DNA from: an uncultured Prevotellaceae bacterium
GTDB lineage: Bacteria > Bacteroidota > Bacteroidia > Bacteroidales > Bacteroidaceae
Length of the DNA: 8,773 bases
NCBI GenBank assembly: GCA_947306845.1
Contig: CAMZHP010000121.1
Location: 1-8,773 of the forward strand
Direction: 5' to 3'
The first letter of the stretch is position 1, and each line of letters starts with the position of its first letter. Of this stretch, positions 1-6,458 are shown piece after piece. Made by a program: the position numbers and the translations under genes. Below the pieces are notes generated by a model that made no database searches, was not told where the DNA came from, and saw only the letters and a list, made by a program, of their open reading frames with translations.

Positions 1-273
1 TTCCACATGAACTATACGTCTTTTGTCAATAAATTCCGCATCGAGGAAGCCCTGACTTTGTTGGTAGACAAGAGATATCAGGACCTGAACATGGAGGATA
101 TCAGTAATATGGTAGGCTTCTCCAACCGCCAGTCTTTCTATGCCTCATTCTACAAGATCAACGGCGTGACACCGCGGGAATACAAGCTCAGACATTTCGC
201 GCAGCATCCTGCACAGAAAGAAGTGAAAAGGAAGGGCAGAAAGTCTAAAGTGACAGCTTCAATCGAACCGTAG
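1..273 (+). CDS. AraC-family transcriptional regulator, C-terminal fragment (5' end outside window)
   Basis: The frame is open from base 1 (Phe-His before the first Met), so this is the 3' end of a longer gene; the ATG at position 7 is probably internal. The 90 visible residues match the second half of an AraC/XylS DNA-binding domain. The segment FRIEEALTLL corresponds to the linker helix between the two helix-turn-helix units. It is followed by the second unit with the family signature: NMEDISNMVGFSNRQSFYAS, then FYKINGVTPREYK, at visible residues 30-62. A basic tail of about 25 residues (KEVKRKGRKSK) extends past the usual end of the domain. The sensing or N-terminal part is not in the window, so the ligand and targets cannot be told; it could also be the output domain of a larger sensor. 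Only 1 bp separates its TAG stop from the next gene, suggesting co-transcription with the peptidase. Confidence 0.85.
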   Translation, partial: FHMNYTSFVNKFRIEEALTLLVDKRYQDLNMEDISNMVGFSNRQSFYASFYKINGVTPREYKLRHFAQHPAQKEVKRKGRKSKVTASIEP

Positions 274-274
274 A

Positions 275-2230
275 ATGACAGAGGATTTTTGTTACGCCGG
301 TGAGAGATTTGCCGACATTCAGATGCTGAGGTACCGGCTCAACGGATTCAGCCAACTGACGTTAAAACAGAAACTTTACATTTATTATCTTTCTGAGGCA
401 ACCCTGTGGGGGCGTGACATCACATTCGACCAAATGGGCGCAGACAATCTCCAGATCAGAAAACTGCTGGAGGTTGTCTGTTTGTATGTCAGGCAACAGG
501 GACTTGATGAAGATCCAAATTTCCAGGCGATGATGGCCTATCTCAAGCGGTTGTGGTTCTCCAACGGCATTCATCATCATTACGGGGGTGAAAAGTTCAC
601 TCCGGATTTCTCAGAAGAGTATTGGGAAATGATGATCCGCAAGCTCAACCCGGAATCTTTGCCTCTTAGGGAGGGACAAACGGTTGATGAGATGATCCGT
701 CAGTTGAGGCCTGTCATCTTCGATCCGAAAGTATTGCCCAAAAGGGTGAACAAGAACGACGGGGAAGATCTGGTGCTGACTTCCGCCTGCAATTTCTACC
801 AGAATGTGACGCAGGAGGAAGTGGAGGACTTTTATGCCAAAATGAAGGCTGACGGCAACACGCAGCCGCCTTCCTGGGGCCTCAACAGCCGTCTTGTCAA
901 GGTGGATGGCGAATTCCGGGAGCTGACTTGGAAGGAGAATGGCCTTTATGGGGAGGCTATCAGCAAGATTGTCTATTGGCTTCGCAAGGCTGCCGAGGTG
1001 GCGGAGAATGATCAGCAACGTGAGGTGATCGACTTGCTCATCAGCTATTATCAGACAGGCGACTTGCATACTTTCGATCAGTATTCCATCAAATGGGTGG
1101 AGTGTCACGAGGGTGATGTCGATTTCATCAATGGATTTATTGAGGTTTACGACGATCCTCTTGGCATCAAGGCCACCTGGGAGGGGCTGGTTGAATACAA
1201 GGACAAGGTGGCAAGCCTGAGGACGAGAACAATCAGCAATCATGCGCAGTGGTTTGAGGACCATTCGCCCGTCGATGCGAGATTCCGCAAACAAGTGGTG
1301 AAGGGAGTAACTGCCAACGCCATTTGTGCGGCCATGCTGGGAGGCGGGGAATACCCATCAACCGCCATTGGCATCAACCTGCCCAATGCCGACTGGATCA
1401 GGGAAGCTCATGGCAGCAAGAGCATCACTATCAGCAATATTACAGATGCTTACAACAAAGCGGCTCATGGCAATGGATTCAAGGAGGAATTCATAGCGGA
1501 TGAGGAAACGCTGGCGCTCATCGAGAAATATGGTGACGCCTGTGACGATCTTCACACCGACCTGCATGAGTGCCTGGGACATGGAAGCGGACAACTGTTG
1601 CCGGGAACCAACCCGGATGCGCTGAAAGCATACGGGAGTACCATCGAGGAGGCAAGGGCTGATTTGTTCGGACTTTACTATATGGCCGATTCCAAATTGA
1701 TTGAACTGGGCTTGCTTCCTGACGGGCAGGCATACAAGGCCCAGTATTACTCATACCTGATGAATGGCCTGATGACTCAGCTGACCCGAATACAGCCGGG
1801 AAATCAGATTGAGGAGGCACACATGCGCAACAGGGCGCTTATTGCCAGATGGACTTATGACCATTCCGACGGGGCGATGCAACTGGTCAGGAAAGGGGAA
1901 AAGACTTACCTGAAAATATCAGATTATCCTAGGCTGAGACGGGCATTCGCCGAACTGCTGGCTGAGATACAGCGAATCAAGAGCGTGGGCGACTATGAGG
2001 CGGCAAAAGAGCTGGTGGAGACGTATGCTGTCAAGGTGGATCCAATGTTGCACAAGGAAATACTGGAAAGGTATAAAACACTCAATTTGGCTCCTTACAA
2101 AGGATTCCTCAACCCAAGACTGACGCTTGTTCGTGCCGATGATGGAAACATCGTCGATGTGGTGGCTGATTACACGGAGACCTACGAGGAGCAGATGATG
2201 CGTTATTCACATGACTATGCAGCCTTATGA
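275..2230 (+). CDS. Dipeptidyl peptidase III, M49 family zinc metallopeptidase (cytosolic form)
   Basis: This 651-residue protein should remove dipeptides from the N-terminus of short peptides using one zinc ion. The M49 motif HEXXXH is seen as HECLGH at residues 431-436: His431 and His436 are zinc ligands and Glu432 is the catalytic base. The second motif, EEARAD (458-463), supplies the third ligand, Glu459. The 28-residue spacing from first His to this Glu agrees with the bacterial enzyme of Bacteroides thetaiotaomicron as I recall it (H448/E476); the human enzyme has 58. His516 in AHMRNR sits 85 residues after His431, where the family has its substrate-stabilising His. The N-terminal region (ERFADIQMLRYRLNGF) is also typical. 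The length is close to the roughly 675 aa of the Bacteroides enzyme. The start is fixed: an in-frame TGA at 251-253 leaves ATG 275 as the only upstream Met, so no signal peptide can be encoded and the enzyme should be cytosolic. No Shine-Dalgarno site is visible. The gene ends in a 4-bp ATGA overlap with the next one. Confidence 0.93.
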   Translation: MTEDFCYAGERFADIQMLRYRLNGFSQLTLKQKLYIYYLSEATLWGRDITFDQMGADNLQIRKLLEVVCLYVRQQGLDEDPNFQAMMAYLKRLWFSNGIHHHYGGEKFTPDFSEEYWEMMIRKLNPESLPLREGQTVDEMIRQLRPVIFDPKVLPKRVNKNDGEDLVLTSACNFYQNVTQEEVEDFYAKMKADGNTQPPSWGLNSRLVKVDGEFRELTWKENGLYGEAISKIVYWLRKAAEVAENDQQREVIDLLISYYQTGDLHTFDQYSIKWVECHEGDVDFINGFIEVYDDPLGIKATWEGLVEYKDKVASLRTRTISNHAQWFEDHSPVDARFRKQVVKGVTANAICAAMLGGGEYPSTAIGINLPNADWIREAHGSKSITISNITDAYNKAAHGNGFKEEFIADEETLALIEKYGDACDDLHTDLHECLGHGSGQLLPGTNPDALKAYGSTIEEARADLFGLYYMADSKLIELGLLPDGQAYKAQYYSYLMNGLMTQLTRIQPGNQIEEAHMRNRALIARWTYDHSDGAMQLVRKGEKTYLKISDYPRLRRAFAELLAEIQRIKSVGDYEAAKELVETYAVKVDPMLHKEILERYKTLNLAPYKGFLNPRLTLVRADDGNIVDVVADYTETYEEQMMRYSHDYAAL

Positions 2231-2835
2231 CAGAGGATACTATAAAAAAAATCAAACAATCGTTCAGACTTCTCATGAACGGAGAGGCTTCCCGATACAT
2301 GAGGGAGAACGGAGTGGACTATCATCTGAACTGGGGAGTGGCTTTCACCGACTTGAGGAAGATGGCGGAGGAGTATGGAAAAGACTATCATCTCGCTGTC
2401 GGTCTGTGGAAAGAGAACATCCGCGAATGCAAAATCCTCGCAACCTTGATCATGCCTCCCGAGGAAATGCCTGCCGAATTGGCGGACCTGTGGATGGAGC
2501 AGGCGGGAACGCAGGAGATGGCCGAGATGTTGGCCTTCAATCTCTTCCAGTATTTGGACTATGCGCCTGTTCTTGCTTTTGAGTGGATCTCCTCTTCTCG
2601 TCCCCTGTATCAGATTGGTGGCTATCATGTCCTCTCAAGGTGTATGATGCGGGGTGATGCTCCCGATGAGAGGGGTATCAATGAAATCATCGACCAAGCT
2701 CTCGCCGCTTTGAAGGACGAATCCTCAGGGGTGCGACATGCGGCCTACAATTGCCTGATGAGAATGGGGCAGTTGGGGGAAGAGTATGAACGTATCGTCA
2801 ACAAAGCTCTCCAACGCTTCCAATCAAAAGAATAG
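2227..2835 (+). CDS. AlkD-like HEAT-repeat protein (DNA alkylation repair family), probably non-canonical pocket
   Basis: The 202-residue, wholly helical-looking protein fits the DNA alkylation repair (AlkD) family of HEAT-like repeat proteins. The N-terminal block matches best: GVAFTDLRKMAEEYGKDYHL followed by AVGLWKENIRECKILATLIM (residues 37-76). In characterised AlkD the repeats wrap DNA and excise N3- and N7-alkylpurines. The pocket of Bacillus cereus AlkD uses Trp109, Asp113 and Trp187. Aligning by eye to the usual SWDLCDQ segment gives TQEMAEM here (95-101), so Trp becomes Gln96 and Asp becomes Glu100. The usual WALRQIG near the C-terminus aligns with NCLMRMG (175-181), so the second Trp becomes Asn175. 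It is also shorter than AlkD (about 237 aa). It may therefore bind DNA without glycosylase activity, or act on something else. It begins inside the stop of the peptidase gene (ATGA), so translation is probably coupled. Family assignment is good; activity is uncertain. Confidence 0.8.
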   Translation: MTEDTIKKIKQSFRLLMNGEASRYMRENGVDYHLNWGVAFTDLRKMAEEYGKDYHLAVGLWKENIRECKILATLIMPPEEMPAELADLWMEQAGTQEMAEMLAFNLFQYLDYAPVLAFEWISSSRPLYQIGGYHVLSRCMMRGDAPDERGINEIIDQALAALKDESSGVRHAAYNCLMRMGQLGEEYERIVNKALQRFQSKE

Positions 2836-2867
2836 GTGTGAATGTTTTCTCAATCAGACGCTTTCCA

Positions 2868-2889
2868 TTGTAACGGAATCGTAACATTT
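2868..2889 (+). promoter_or_regulatory. Candidate Pho-box-like tandem 11-bp direct repeat
   Basis: Two adjacent 11-mers, TTGTAACGGAA (2868-2878) and TCGTAACATTT (2879-2889), share GTAAC in exact 11-bp phase. Tandem 11-bp units with a TGTCA/TGTAA-like core are what dimeric PhoB-type OmpR-family regulators bind in other bacteria. The repeat lies upstream of a Na/Pi cotransporter gene and about 30 bp upstream of a -7 element, and an OmpR/PhoB-type regulator is encoded next door. The identity between the units is only 6 of 11, and the E. coli consensus is not expected to hold exactly in Bacteroidota, so this is a candidate operator inferred from phase and context. Confidence 0.38.
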
Positions 2890-2917
2890 TTTATTCTCCA
2901 ATGAATTCTTTTCTATG

Positions 2918-2925
2918 TAATTTTG
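2918..2925 (+). promoter_or_regulatory. Bacteroidota-type -7 promoter element for the Na/Pi cotransporter gene
   Basis: TAATTTTG fits the Bacteroidota primary-sigma -7 consensus TAnnTTTG exactly. No clean TTTG occurs about 20 bp upstream; a T-rich stretch (2887-2895) is there instead, which suits an activator-dependent promoter. Transcription would begin near 2931, giving an AT-rich leader of about 57 bases before ATG 2988. The 152 bp gap 2836-2987 holds this element and the repeat at 2868-2889. No convincing rho-independent terminator for the preceding gene was seen in it. Confidence 0.55.
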
Positions 2926-2987
2926 TTGGGGAAATGATGACATTGGCAGACATATTTCGATTATTTTTAACAAATCAATAGATACTT

Positions 2988-4715
2988 ATGGAGATTCAAG
3001 GTAATGTAATGTTGCTGGTTTTCAAACTGCTGGGGTCTTTGGCCCTATTGATGTTTGGTATGAAATTGATGAGCGAGACCTTGCAGAAGATGGCGGGTCC
3101 GCAGCTGCGTCATATTCTCGGACGGATGACCACCAACAGGTTCACGGGTATGCTCACAGGCGTGATGGTTACGGCGGCGGTGCAGTCGAGTACGGCAACG
3201 ACGGTGATGACGGTATCATTCGTCAGTGCTGGTTTGCTCACTCTAGCTCAGGCCATCAGCGTCATCATGGGTGCCAACATCGGTACCACGCTTACAGCAT
3301 GGATCATGACGGCAGGTGTCAAGTTCAACATTGCCGATTTCGTGTGGCCTGCCTTCTTCATCTCCATCATTCTTATTTATACAAAGAAACATACCAACAA
3401 AGGAGATTTCCTCTTCGGTCTGGCATTCTTGTTTCTCGGACTGGGAACACTGAGACAGACGGGTGAGGATATGCACTTGGGCGAACAGGAAGCTGTGCTC
3501 AATTTCTTCGCTTCTTTTGATCCGACAAGCTTCTCCACCACGCTGATCTTCCTTTTCATAGGTGGTGTGCTGACCATGTGCGTGCAGTCCTCGGCGGCGG
3601 TCATGGCCATTACCATGATTCTATGTTCGAGTGGAGCCTTGCCCATTTATCAGGGCATAGCGCTGGTCATGGGCGAGAATATCGGTACTACCCTTACTTC
3701 CAATTTCGCAGCGCTGACGGCTCCCGTACAGGCGAGAAGGGCGGCGTTGGCTCACATGCTTTTCAACCTGTTCGGAGTTTGCTGGATACTCATTATTTTC
3801 CAACCTTTTGTCAACATGGTCTGCGGTATTGCCGGTTATGATGTGACGATGACCAAAGAAGTTGTAGGAGAACAGGCTTTCCTGGCCAATGCAGCCAAAC
3901 TGAGTGTCGTGCTGGCTACCTTCCACACGGCTTTCAACGTCATCAATACGTCCATCCTCATCTGGTTCATTCCCCAAATCGAGAAAATCGTTTGCAAAAT
4001 CATCAAGGTCAAGGATGCCGAAGCCGAGGACGAACCCGAGATGGGAAGACTGCGCTATATCGAGGGAGGTCTCTTGCAGACCCCGGAAATCGCCGTCATG
4101 CAGGCGCAGAAAGAAGTGGGACTCTTCGGCGTGCGTATGCAGCGCATGTTTGGAATGGTGCAGTCTCTGCTTGAAGAGAAAAATGATGAAGAGTTTGCCA
4201 AGAATTTCTCCCGTATTGAGAAATATGAGGGTATCAGCGACAGGATGGAGATAGAGATAGCCAAATATCTGGAGCAGGTGAGCTTTGCGCATGTCAGTGA
4301 TGAGACCAAATCGAAAATACGGGCAATGCTGCGTGAGATCAGCGAGTTGGAAAGCGTGGGCGATGCCTGCTACAACCTGGCCCGTTCACTCAACCGCAAG
4401 AAACAAGGAGAGGCTGACTTCACCGAAGAACAATATAAGCACATCCACGAGTTGATGAAACTTGCCGATGATTCCCTCACACAGATGAACAAGGTGATGA
4501 AGGGCAGAAAGGATGAGCAGGACATCAATGAGACTTACCGCATAGAGAATGACATCAATACCATGCGCAATCAGCTCAAGAAGCAAAATATTGAGGATGT
4601 CAACAATCAGAAGTATTCTTATGCCATTGGTACCATGTACATCGACGTGGTGAGCGAGTGTGAGAAACTGGGCGACTATGTGGTGAATATCGTGGAGGCA
4701 AGGCTCGGCAAGTAA
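2988..4715 (+). CDS. Na+/phosphate cotransporter (NptA/PNaS family) with C-terminal PhoU-like domain
   Basis: The 575-residue inner-membrane protein should import inorganic phosphate, or possibly export it, with sodium. The N-terminal 340 residues carry the two inverted Na/Pi cotransporter repeats. Each has a QSS motif (QSSTATT at 66-72, QSSAAV at 200-205) followed by a GxNIGTT motif (GANIGTT at 95-101, GENIGTT at 229-235), with hydrophobic helices around them. After an acidic linker (KDAEAEDEPE, 342-351), residues 365-575 form a helical PhoU-like domain. Its E/DxxxD-type metal-binding motifs are visible as ELESVGD (453-459) and ECEKLGD (558-564). PhoU domains on such transporters are thought to limit phosphate flux. 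The start at ATG 2988 follows an AT-rich, SD-free leader typical of Bacteroidota, and the first membrane helix begins at about residue 8. The gene has its own promoter region with a Pho-box-like repeat, and a two-component system lies 52 bp downstream. Family assignment is very secure; transport direction is not shown. Confidence 0.94.
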   Translation: MEIQGNVMLLVFKLLGSLALLMFGMKLMSETLQKMAGPQLRHILGRMTTNRFTGMLTGVMVTAAVQSSTATTVMTVSFVSAGLLTLAQAISVIMGANIGTTLTAWIMTAGVKFNIADFVWPAFFISIILIYTKKHTNKGDFLFGLAFLFLGLGTLRQTGEDMHLGEQEAVLNFFASFDPTSFSTTLIFLFIGGVLTMCVQSSAAVMAITMILCSSGALPIYQGIALVMGENIGTTLTSNFAALTAPVQARRAALAHMLFNLFGVCWILIIFQPFVNMVCGIAGYDVTMTKEVVGEQAFLANAAKLSVVLATFHTAFNVINTSILIWFIPQIEKIVCKIIKVKDAEAEDEPEMGRLRYIEGGLLQTPEIAVMQAQKEVGLFGVRMQRMFGMVQSLLEEKNDEEFAKNFSRIEKYEGISDRMEIEIAKYLEQVSFAHVSDETKSKIRAMLREISELESVGDACYNLARSLNRKKQGEADFTEEQYKHIHELMKLADDSLTQMNKVMKGRKDEQDINETYRIENDINTMRNQLKKQNIEDVNNQKYSYAIGTMYIDVVSECEKLGDYVVNIVEARLGK

Positions 4716-4755
4716 ACTTTTTCCTCTTTTGGCGTCTCCTATCAAATAGTTTTGC

Positions 4756-4763
4756 TATATTTG
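4756..4763 (+). promoter_or_regulatory. -7 promoter element immediately before the response-regulator ATG
   Basis: TATATTTG matches TAnnTTTG exactly and ends only 4 bp before the ATG at 4768. A TTTG occurs at 4728-4731, but its 24-bp gap is longer than the usual 19-21 bp, so the -33 half is weak. If used, transcription would start at or within a few bases of the ATG, giving a leaderless or near-leaderless mRNA. The 52-bp gap has no visible terminator, so read-through from the transporter gene is also likely. Confidence 0.45.
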
Positions 4764-4767
4764 CAGC

Positions 4768-5445
4768 ATGAGAGAGAGACCGAGAATACTTGTCGTGGAC
4801 GATGAGCCCGACATTTGTGATATCCTTCTTTTCAACCTTCTTTCGGAGGGATACGACGCTGAGGTGGCGGAATCCGCGGAGGAGGCTTTGGAAAGAAAGC
4901 TGTCAGACTTCAATCTGTTGTTGCTGGACGTAATGCTCCCCGGCATGTCGGGCTTTCAGCTCGCACAGCAACTGAAGGCTTCGGACGACACACAGCAGCT
5001 TCCCATCATTTTCATCACTGCCAAAGGTGAGGAAAATGACTTGCTGAAGGGTTTCAATATCGGGGCGGATGATTATGTGGCCAAACCTTTCTCAGTTAAG
5101 GAAGTGATGGTACGGGTGAAAGCGGTGCTCGGGCGCACGCGGCATGCCAATACTCCCCCCATGATTTGCCATGAAGGGCTCAGAATGGACGTCGGTTGCA
5201 AAAGGGTATGGGCTGACGGGGAGGAAATCTCTCTCACAAGAACGGAATTCAGACTATTGTGGTTGCTCCTGTCCCATCAGGGACATGTTTTCTCTAGACA
5301 GCAATTGCTGGAGCAGGTCTGGCCAAGGGATGTCGTCGTGTCCGACCGTACGGTAGACGTCAGCATAGCCAGGATGAGAAAAAAAATCGGGCGCTACTCT
5401 TCGTGCGTCGTGGCACGGTCGGGGTTTGGCTATTGCTTTGAATGA
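4768..5445 (+). CDS. OmpR/PhoB-family DNA-binding response regulator
   Basis: The 225-residue cytoplasmic regulator has an N-terminal receiver domain (about 5-122). All key residues are present: acidic pair Asp11-Asp12, phosphoacceptor Asp54 in LLLDVMLPGMSG, Thr84 and Lys106 in KPFS. After a short linker comes an OmpR-type winged helix (about 132-225): LTRTEFRLLWLL, then SRQQLLEQVW, then a recognition helix in SDRTVDVSIARMRKKIG, ending GFGYCFE. Phosphorylation by the kinase encoded next should promote dimer binding to tandem direct repeats. The kinase gene starts within this stop codon (ATGA overlap). The start at ATG 4768 is chosen because the receiver's first strand (RILVVDDE) follows at once. 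A role in phosphate control is inferred from the adjacent Na/Pi-PhoU transporter and its Pho-box-like repeat; sequence alone does not separate PhoB from other OmpR-type regulators. Confidence 0.93.
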   Translation: MRERPRILVVDDEPDICDILLFNLLSEGYDAEVAESAEEALERKLSDFNLLLLDVMLPGMSGFQLAQQLKASDDTQQLPIIFITAKGEENDLLKGFNIGADDYVAKPFSVKEVMVRVKAVLGRTRHANTPPMICHEGLRMDVGCKRVWADGEEISLTRTEFRLLWLLLSHQGHVFSRQQLLEQVWPRDVVVSDRTVDVSIARMRKKIGRYSSCVVARSGFGYCFE

Positions 5446-6365
5446 TGAGAAAACTCACAGAAGGCCAGAAAATGTTTGTCAGCGTGATGGCGGTCTTCGT
5501 CATCTACGCCGTGGTGTTCATCTTTTTTGAGAATTATGACCGGAATGTGGTGCAGTCACGCAACAAGGAGATGGAGTGGCATGTGATCATCTTCTCAGGT
5601 TTGGTCATGCTCCTGTTGGGATGGCTGCTGCTGCGCTACTCCAAGAGGATGGACAACCGCATCAGCAGAGAACAGGCCGAGCAGCAGAATGTGATGAGAA
5701 GACAACTCACCCAGAACATCGCCCATGAATTGAAAACACCGGTGGCGAGTATCCTGGGTTATACCGAAACCCTCATCGATCATCCCGACTTGGCAGATGA
5801 CATGAGAATGAAATTCGTGGAGAGAACACACACACAGGCTCAGCGACTGTCTGCATTGCTGTCCGACATGTCCATTCTCAACAGGATGGACTATGCACCT
5901 GATGTGCTGTCGCGTGAACGACTCAATGTATCTGAGCTGATGGCTGATATCGTGCAGGAGACACAGCTGAGGTTCGAGGAAAAACAGATGACGATGCGCA
6001 ACTGCTTGCCAGGCGACATCGTCATCAACGGCAACACCTCGCTTGTTTACAGCATCTTCCGCAATCTGACAGACAATGCGCTCAACTATGCCGGAGAGGG
6101 GGCGACAGTGACCATCGTGGCGGAGGAGATGGCCGACCGCTGGCACTTCACCTTCAGCGACGATGGCGCCAGTATTCCCGAACAGCACCTTCCTCGCATC
6201 TTTGAGCGGTTCTACCGCTTGGACAAAGGCAGAAGCCGAACGCTCGGAGGCACTGGCCTCGGACTGGCCATCGTGAAAAATGCAGTTCAGATGCATGGTG
6301 GCTCCATCACAGCTCAGACAGGGAAGGGTGGGGGACTGTCTTTCGAATTCACGTTGAAGAAATAA
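5442..6365 (+). CDS. Small PhoR-like sensor histidine kinase
   Basis: This 307-residue inner-membrane kinase should phosphorylate the regulator encoded just upstream. Two membrane helices (about 11-29 and 48-66) flank an extracytoplasmic loop of only about 18 residues. The second helix leads almost directly into the HisKA domain, leaving no room for a PAS domain and no clear HAMP domain. The phosphoacceptor is His95 in AHELKTP. The ATPase domain has an N box (NLTDNALNYA, 208-217), G1 box (SDDGASIP, 239-246), F box (FERFYRLD, 254-261) and G2 box (GGTGLGL, 269-275). The G1 box differs from the usual DxGxG in having Ser in place of the second Gly (Ser244). Such a small loop suggests sensing inside the membrane or through a partner, perhaps the neighbouring PhoU-domain transporter (inference). 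ATG 5442 overlaps the regulator stop; ATG 5445 immediately follows and cannot be excluded as the start. Confidence 0.92.
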   Translation: MMRKLTEGQKMFVSVMAVFVIYAVVFIFFENYDRNVVQSRNKEMEWHVIIFSGLVMLLLGWLLLRYSKRMDNRISREQAEQQNVMRRQLTQNIAHELKTPVASILGYTETLIDHPDLADDMRMKFVERTHTQAQRLSALLSDMSILNRMDYAPDVLSRERLNVSELMADIVQETQLRFEEKQMTMRNCLPGDIVINGNTSLVYSIFRNLTDNALNYAGEGATVTIVAEEMADRWHFTFSDDGASIPEQHLPRIFERFYRLDKGRSRTLGGTGLGLAIVKNAVQMHGGSITAQTGKGGGLSFEFTLKK

Positions 6366-6411
6366 TTTTTCCATGCAAATTCTCTCTTTTCCGATGGGAA
6401 TCTTCCGGGAA

Positions 6412-6443
6412 TTTGTTTGAATGAGAAAAAAGAATTATCTTTG
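6412..6443 (+). promoter_or_regulatory. Bacteroidota promoter (-33 TTTG / -7 TATCTTTG) for the membrane-protein gene
   Basis: TTTG at 6412-6415 and TATCTTTG at 6436-6443 are separated by 20 bp, matching the Bacteroidota -33/-7 consensus in sequence and spacing. Transcription would begin around 6449-6451, leaving a leader of about 10 bases before ATG 6459. It starts a new transcription unit after the kinase gene. A partly self-complementary G/C-rich stretch (TTCCG at 6389-6393 with CGGGAA at 6406-6411) lies just upstream but has no following T-run. Confidence 0.7.
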
Positions 6444-6458
6444 TTGCAAAAATCGCCG

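Noticed and set aside
275..2238. Identical first 12 bases (ATGACAGAGGAT, encoding MTED) in the peptidase and AlkD-like genes
   Set aside because: The identity stops after 12 bases in both directions and the proteins are unrelated beyond it, so it is most likely chance.
2211..2582. Plus-strand open frame of 123 codons overlapping the peptidase end and the AlkD-like gene
   Set aside because: It is out of frame with the AlkD-like gene, whose product has recognisable family sequence; this frame has low-complexity Gly/Arg/Ser content and no family resemblance.
3377..3646. Minus-strand 89-codon open frame within the cotransporter gene
   Set aside because: It is opposite the conserved transport repeats and has no start-site signal or recognisable family; treated as a shadow.
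5595..6374. Long minus-strand open frame of 259 codons opposite the histidine kinase, and similar ones at 611-1294, 3621-4292 and 7650-8345
   Set aside because: They lie antisense to clearly recognised genes, show no domain-like sequence, and are rich in His/Leu as expected from the complement of codon-biased genes.
6389..6411. Possible terminator hairpin after the kinase gene (TTCCG with CGGGAA)
   Set aside because: The stem is short with a bulge, the loop is 12 bases, and no T-run follows; a promoter element begins at 6412 instead.
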